A stretch of 56,059 nucleotides of DNA from NCBI GenBank assembly GCA_040751775.1, contig JBFMGD010000014.1:1-56059 (forward strand). The letters are read 5' to 3'. This document shows positions 51,704-56,059 of the stretch, in pieces; the first letter of the stretch is position 1, and each line of letters opens with the position of its first letter. A program made the translations under genes and the position numbers. Under the pieces are notes generated by a model that had not been told where the DNA came from, ran no database searches, and was given only the letters and a program-made list of their open reading frames with translations. This DNA is from JBFMGD01 sp040751775 (GTDB taxonomy: Bacteria > Bacillota > Dethiobacteria > DTU022).

Positions 51704-53808
51704 TTGGCGGCGCTCCTTTCAATTTCAGCCCTTAAATCTTTCTCCGGATATTCAATCCGGGAGTGGTAAATTCCGGACATGATAAAAACAAAAGCATCGC
51801 CGATCTGATCCAGCTCGCGCAGGGTCAGGTCGCATTCATCCATCTGCCCGTCATTAAGCTTCTCCTTAATAATGCGCCTGATTAAGCTTTCCACCCGGCT
51901 GCTGACCGGCTTGGCAAGAGAGCGCACCCCCGCCTCAACCGCATCGGCAAGCATGATAATTGCCGCCTCCTTGGTTTGCGGCAGCGGACCTTCGTAGCGG
52001 AAACTATCCATAGAAACGCTATCCTGGCCGCAGCTCTCTACCGCCTTTTGGTAGAAAAAGGAGATCAGGCTTGTCCCATGATGCTGCTGAATCATCTCCA
52101 GGATCAACTGGGGCAAACGGTGCTTCCGGGCTAACTCCACCCCGTCCTTGACATGGGAACCGATAATCAAGGCGCTTAAGTTTGGGGAAATCTTATGATG
52201 CGGGTTTTCCCCTGAGAGTTGATTCTCCGTAAAAAAGTACGGCCGCTTCATTTTGCCGATATCGTGATAGTAAGCGCCTACCCGGGTCAACAGCGGGTCG
52301 GCGTTTACAGTTTCAGCAGCCGCTTCGGCCAGGTTGCACACCATCATACTGTGATAGTAGGTGCCCGGCGCTTTTCGCAGCAGCTCTCGCAGCAGCGGGC
52401 GATTCGGATTGGACAGCTCCAACAAGGTGATCGCCGTAGTCACCCCGAAGCCGCTTTCCAGGTAAGGCAGCAGCCCGATCGCGATCACGGAAGAAAAGAT
52501 ACCGTTACCGATCCCGGCGACCAGCCCCGAGCCCAACTCTTTTAAGAAACCGTATTCCAGGCTCAAGTTGCCCATAAGCAGAAACGAGGCGATAATCACA
52601 ACCGTGTTGGTGGCAGCCACGTACAGCCCCGACTTGGCCAGGTCACTGCGCTGGCTTAGCCGAGAAACCGCGTAAATCGCCACCAGGCCTCCGGTCAGCG
52701 CCACCACCATAAAGATAAAATCGCCGCCGGTAATGAAGCCCACCAGTAAAGCAAAATTGACGTTCATCAGGACAGCCAGCTTGTAGCCGTAAATGACAGT
52801 AATCAGCAGCACACCCATGGCTACCGGAATCAGGTAGCCGGAGAAGTATGACGTCAGGATCGAGAAGACCAGGGTGACAATGACCACGAGCCCCAACAGC
52901 AGCAACAAAGAAAGGCTGTTATATACATTTTTGACAAATATAGATAAATATATGCCCGAGAGGACGAAAATAATTAATAATAGTAAAAAAAGTCCGATAA
53001 ATGCCGGATAATCGGCATGCCGTCCCCGGATCAAGCCCAGGCTTTCGAGCTGAGCCATCTGTTTCTCCGTGACCGGTTCACCTTCACCGACAATCAGGGT
53101 GTTGCGCAGGATTAATACCGGCTCCACCGATTGACGGGCCGCGACCTGGTTTAGGGCGGTGGCTTCGGGGTTGAAAAGCATGTTCGGTTCTACCCGGGGC
53201 TCAACCAGCTTCTCGGCCACCCGTTTGAGATCAGCGTTAAAAGGAAACAAGGCAATCTCCTGATTTAAATGGCGCCTGGCCGTTTCCACGCCGTTGCTCT
53301 TAATCCCCTGCTGAAAAACTTCCTTTACGATCTCCACCAGGCGCTCCTGCAGTTCGATCAGGGTGCCGCTGTCCGCCAGCAGCGCCGCCAGGGTGGAACC
53401 CGGTATCTCCTCACCGAGCAGTTCCGCCAAAGCCTCTTTTTTTTCATTGGCCGACAGATCTGCGTCATCTTGCAGTTGCAGGGCAATCTCAAAAAAAGCG
53501 GCCAATTCCGTCAGGGTCCTGTCCAAAACCTCCGGATTATAATCAAAAACCTCCGGTACGGCCTCGGCGGCCGCGTCACGCAGCTGTGCGGTGGTATATT
53601 CATCGATTATGTCCCGCGGCGCCTTAATATTTTTGGAGCTGGGCCGTCCCAACTCCAGGTTTACCCGGGCCGGAATACTGACAATGACCAGCAAAAGGTA
53701 GATCACGGTAAAAATAGCAGCGGTCAACAGAAGCTTCTGCAAACGTGTGTCCGTACCCAGAGGCAGGAATCTTTGAAGCGCCTCTTTTAAGCCAATCGCT
53801 TTTTTCAT
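51700..53808 (-). CDS. yqfF: 7TM-HD phosphodiesterase (PgpH/YqfF)
   Basis: 702 residues. It has an N-terminal transmembrane helix, a large extracytoplasmic domain (about 60-270), seven membrane helices, and a cytosolic HD domain with YYHSMMVCNLAEAAAE, GAYYHDIGKMKRP and HHKISPNLSALIIGSHVKDG. PgpH-type proteins hydrolyse c-di-AMP to pApA. ATG 53808 overlaps the phoH stop by 1 nt; the ybeY overlap on the other side shows strict translational coupling. Confidence 0.94.
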   Translation of the reverse strand: MKKAIGLKEALQRFLPLGTDTRLQKLLLTAAIFTVIYLLLVIVSIPARVNLELGRPSSKNIKAPRDIIDEYTTAQLRDAAAEAVPEVFDYNPEVLDRTLTELAAFFEIALQLQDDADLSANEKKEALAELLGEEIPGSTLAALLADSGTLIELQERLVEIVKEVFQQGIKSNGVETARRHLNQEIALFPFNADLKRVAEKLVEPRVEPNMLFNPEATALNQVAARQSVEPVLILRNTLIVGEGEPVTEKQMAQLESLGLIRGRHADYPAFIGLFLLLLIIFVLSGIYLSIFVKNVYNSLSLLLLLGLVVIVTLVFSILTSYFSGYLIPVAMGVLLITVIYGYKLAVLMNVNFALLVGFITGGDFIFMVVALTGGLVAIYAVSRLSQRSDLAKSGLYVAATNTVVIIASFLLMGNLSLEYGFLKELGSGLVAGIGNGIFSSVIAIGLLPYLESGFGVTTAITLLELSNPNRPLLRELLRKAPGTYYHSMMVCNLAEAAAETVNADPLLTRVGAYYHDIGKMKRPYFFTENQLSGENPHHKISPNLSALIIGSHVKDGVELARKHRLPQLILEMIQQHHGTSLISFFYQKAVESCGQDSVSMDSFRYEGPLPQTKEAAIIMLADAVEAGVRSLAKPVSSRVESLIRRIIKEKLNDGQMDECDLTLRELDQIGDAFVFIMSGIYHSRIEYPEKDLRAEIERSAAK

Positions 53809-54785
53809 TAATCGTTCTCCCTGATTACTTCATACTGCTCGTACGCTTTAATAATGTTTTGCACCAGGGGGTGGCGCACCACATCTTTTTCCGTCAGATA
53901 GACCAGGGCAATCCCCTCAATGCCGGCTAGAACCCGCGGCGCCTCTCCCAGGCCGGAATAACGGCCCCGGGGCAAGTCGATCTGCGTAATGTCGCCCGTC
54001 ACGACTGCCTTGGAACCGAAACCAAGCCGGGTTAAAAACATCTTCATCTGTTCCGAGGTCGCGTTTTGCCCCTCGTCTAGAATGACAAAAGAATCATCAA
54101 GCGTACGCCCCCGCATATAAGCAAGGGGCGCCACCTCAATTATACCCCTTTCCCGGTACTTTTGAAAGAGTTCCGCACCGAGCAGATCATAAAGACCGTC
54201 ATAGAGGGGGCGTAAATACGGATCAACTTTTTCCTGGAAATCTCCCGGTAAAAACCCGAGGTGCTCCCCTGCTTCAACAGCGGGGCGGGTCAGGATCATG
54301 CGCTGCACCTGCTTATTCTTTAACGCTTCCACAGCCAGGGCCAGGGCCAGGTACGTTTTACCGGTACCGGCCGGCCCGATACAAAGGGCGATATCATGCC
54401 CGCGGATCGCTTCCAGGTAACGCTTCTGACCGACGGTTTTCGGGCGGATCTGCTTGCCGCGCGGTGTTACCAATACCAGGTCGCTGAACATCTCCTTCAA
54501 CCCGGCGCCGTTACCTTCCCGGGTCAGCTTCAAGGCATATTCGAATTCACGACCGGTTAACAGGTGGCCTTTGCGAATCTGGTTCAACAAATCCTGAAAC
54601 ATACGGTAGAGCGGTTCCACCTCATCCGCCGGGCCTTCAATGATCAATTCATGGCCTCGCGGAATCAGGCGGACGGCAAAGCTGTCCTCAATCAGGGCAA
54701 AATGTTGATCATGCTTGCCCAGCAGCAGAATCGATTCATCGCCGCTGTCCAGCAGAACCGTACGGCTTGTCAGCTGTTCATTCAA
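53808..54785 (-). CDS. phoH: PhoH-like ATPase
   Basis: 325 residues. The chosen start, TTG 54785, is 10 nt after GGGAGG and 26 nt past the yqfD stop. The ATPase core has GPAGTGKTYLALALAVEAL (Walker A), VILDEGQNAT (Walker B) and VVTGDITQIDLP. The N-terminal KH-like part carries RLIPRGHELIIEG. It is a predicted RNA-linked ATPase and a constant neighbour of ybeY. Confidence 0.94.
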   Translation of the reverse strand: MNEQLTSRTVLLDSGDESILLLGKHDQHFALIEDSFAVRLIPRGHELIIEGPADEVEPLYRMFQDLLNQIRKGHLLTGREFEYALKLTREGNGAGLKEMFSDLVLVTPRGKQIRPKTVGQKRYLEAIRGHDIALCIGPAGTGKTYLALALAVEALKNKQVQRMILTRPAVEAGEHLGFLPGDFQEKVDPYLRPLYDGLYDLLGAELFQKYRERGIIEVAPLAYMRGRTLDDSFVILDEGQNATSEQMKMFLTRLGFGSKAVVTGDITQIDLPRGRYSGLGEAPRVLAGIEGIALVYLTEKDVVRHPLVQNIIKAYEQYEVIREND

Positions 54786-54811
54786 ATAGAGATAACCTCC
54801 CGGCCTTACGT

Positions 54812-56008
54812 TTATGGTTCCAGCAGACGGATCAGCGTGATATCTTCCCTGGTTTCCGCAACCGCCCGCACCCAATCCCGTCCTTGCTCGCTGTATTGTT
54901 GATAGTATATCCGTTCAACTAGGGCATCTTCCGGTAATTGCGACTGGACCAGCGCTAGCGCTTCAACCTCAGCCCGCTGCCGGGCTTTCTCCGGCGTCAA
55001 TATAATCGTTTCGGTATAGATTTCATGATAAGTTACTGCGACTAGTTCGACAGGAAGGGATAAATTCCTCCACCGCCAGCTCGTTTTTAAGACCTCCTCC
55101 CTGGTGCATTCATACGGGCTGGCTGCCGCGCCCCATAACCGGACGCTGCCTTGAGGCCAGCGGAGCTGATATCCCTTGACAGACTGCCCTGTCTCATTTT
55201 TGATAACCTCGGTTTGATCAAGCGGCGCCAGCCCCTCATACCACACCCGGGCTTCAACCTCACCTCTGGCTCGCACCACCGCGGCCGGAAGTGCGTAATC
55301 CGGTAAAGCGGGATCGAGTTCGAATATGGTGCCGCTGATTAACAAATCCCCCTTGGCGACAGTGTCACCGGGAGCGATTACAGCTGATCCTTCCAGGACC
55401 AGTACTCGCATAATTAAGCCGTCTTTGGCGGCCACCAGGTCGGCCGGCCGATCATCCAGATCTGGTTCAGGCAGGTGCTCTACGATTTCTATCTCCAGTA
55501 GTGTACCGCGCAGCCGTGCGCCCACCCAGGCAATAGTACCATGGCGGCGCGCCAGCTCCTCCTCCAGGTTCAATAGATCAATCTTTCTTTTCCAAACTCC
55601 GGGGCGAACCCCCAACTCACCGACCAACCTGAGCACTTCGGCCTGCTCCAGTTCTTTTGTGCCTGTAATGCGGATGAACCAGACCAGTGATGTAGACACA
55701 TACAGCGCCGCGCAAAAAAATAAAAACCCCAGGACCAACCCCCAGCGGCGGCGCAGCCGGTAACTCCAAAACGGCAGGCCGGCTTTACGGATAATATGCA
55801 GCCGGCAGTGAGTTTGACGGATTAGGGGGCGCAAGACTCTAAAAGAACTGAGATAAATACTTAAGCGGGCTCCGGCGGGTTGTTTATGTAAATCCCAGAA
55901 CCCGATGCCGCGCGCGATGGACAGGTTGAGAAGCCGCTCCACACCTCGTCCCTTTAAAGAAATAATTAAATAGCCGCGGCAGTAGCGCCACCATTTAATT
56001 ATAAACAC
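54812..56008 (-). CDS. yqfD: sporulation protein YqfD
   Basis: 398 residues from GTG 56008, 7 nt after GGGGGG; ATG 56023 is also in frame. One transmembrane helix (about residues 90-112) follows a basic N-terminal cytosolic part, and a large outer domain begins FIRITGTKELEQAEVLRLVG. YqfD is made under sigma-E in the mother cell and is needed for sporulation after engulfment. It lies between yqfC and phoH, as in Bacillus. Confidence 0.92.
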   Translation of the reverse strand: MFIIKWWRYCRGYLIISLKGRGVERLLNLSIARGIGFWDLHKQPAGARLSIYLSSFRVLRPLIRQTHCRLHIIRKAGLPFWSYRLRRRWGLVLGFLFFCAALYVSTSLVWFIRITGTKELEQAEVLRLVGELGVRPGVWKRKIDLLNLEEELARRHGTIAWVGARLRGTLLEIEIVEHLPEPDLDDRPADLVAAKDGLIMRVLVLEGSAVIAPGDTVAKGDLLISGTIFELDPALPDYALPAAVVRARGEVEARVWYEGLAPLDQTEVIKNETGQSVKGYQLRWPQGSVRLWGAAASPYECTREEVLKTSWRWRNLSLPVELVAVTYHEIYTETIILTPEKARQRAEVEALALVQSQLPEDALVERIYYQQYSEQGRDWVRAVAETREDITLIRLLEP

Positions 56009-56032
56009 CGGTTTTCCCCCCATACCATTGGT

Positions 56033-56059
56033 CTAGACTTCGTATGACAGTTCTTCAAT
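56033..56059 (-). CDS. yqfC: probable YqfC C-terminus (rest beyond window)
   Basis: Only the last eight codons, IEELSYEV and TAG, are in the window. The frame is open to the edge. The name rests on position: yqfC precedes yqfD in sporulating Bacillota. Confidence 0.5.
   Translation of the reverse strand: MEELSYEV

Overview
The window reads as a chromosomal segment of an anaerobic, endospore-forming member of the Bacillota, most likely a Clostridia lineage of the Peptococcaceae/Desulfotomaculum/Syntrophomonas kind. This rests on gene content only: sporulation genes (spoVAC-spoVAD-spoVAE, an alpha/beta-type SASP, yqfD, 7TM-HD YqfF), B12-dependent ribonucleotide reductase, a pyruvate phosphate dikinase module, an HdrA-like/MvhD flavoprotein, a CoA transferase, a probable selenoprotein, and frequent GTG/TTG starts behind strong Shine-Dalgarno sites.

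Layout. 1-7 kb: the end-clipped GH4 glycosidase, a holin-endolysin pair, a D-amino-acid transaminase, an SDR and a secreted 5'-nucleotidase, all on the minus strand. 7-10.1 kb: a ferritin-like protein, the spoVA operon and a DUF2937 protein, plus strand. 10.1-13.5 kb: nrdJ carrying a complete LAGLIDADG intein. 13.8-17.6 kb: a compact four-gene plus-strand operon behind a near-perfect promoter, with a 73-aa candidate RiPP precursor, a B12-binding radical SAM enzyme with a PqqD-like tail, a SPASM radical SAM enzyme and an unrecognised 166-aa protein. This is the best candidate for an undescribed system.

17.6-22.3 kb is an AT-richer, decayed accessory island: a HEPN/MNT pair, a flavodoxin and a fragment of a second copy, two frameshifted copies of one membrane-protein family, a frameshifted rfbC, and four copies of a 27-bp palindromic repeat. 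It ends at tRNA-Val. 22.5-30.1 kb: CoA transferase, tRNA-Glu and tRNA-Met, a MetH-activation-like protein, fakB-fakA, SASP and a hybrid histidine kinase. 30.3-32 kb: a redox cassette with a thioredoxin-like lipoprotein whose active-site UxxC is encoded by an in-frame TGA, a CD1871A-type small protein and a NapH-like membrane ferredoxin. 32-34.2 kb: a TrkA-type protein, a lipoprotein, a spoVT remnant and tRNA-Asn.

34.2-56 kb follows the Bacillus order yqfC-yqfD-phoH-yqfF-ybeY-dgkA-cdd-era-recO-ccpN-ppsR-(...)-dnaG-sigA, all on the minus strand. Inserted in it are a DUF881 gene, a DUF4342 gene, ppdK placed directly behind its regulator ppsR, dacF, an FMN reductase and the HdrA-like flavoprotein. 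In this copy cdd is fused to a TrmO-like domain.

Start codons were chosen by Shine-Dalgarno spacing and family N-termini. No database search or folding program was used, so family names come from motif recognition.
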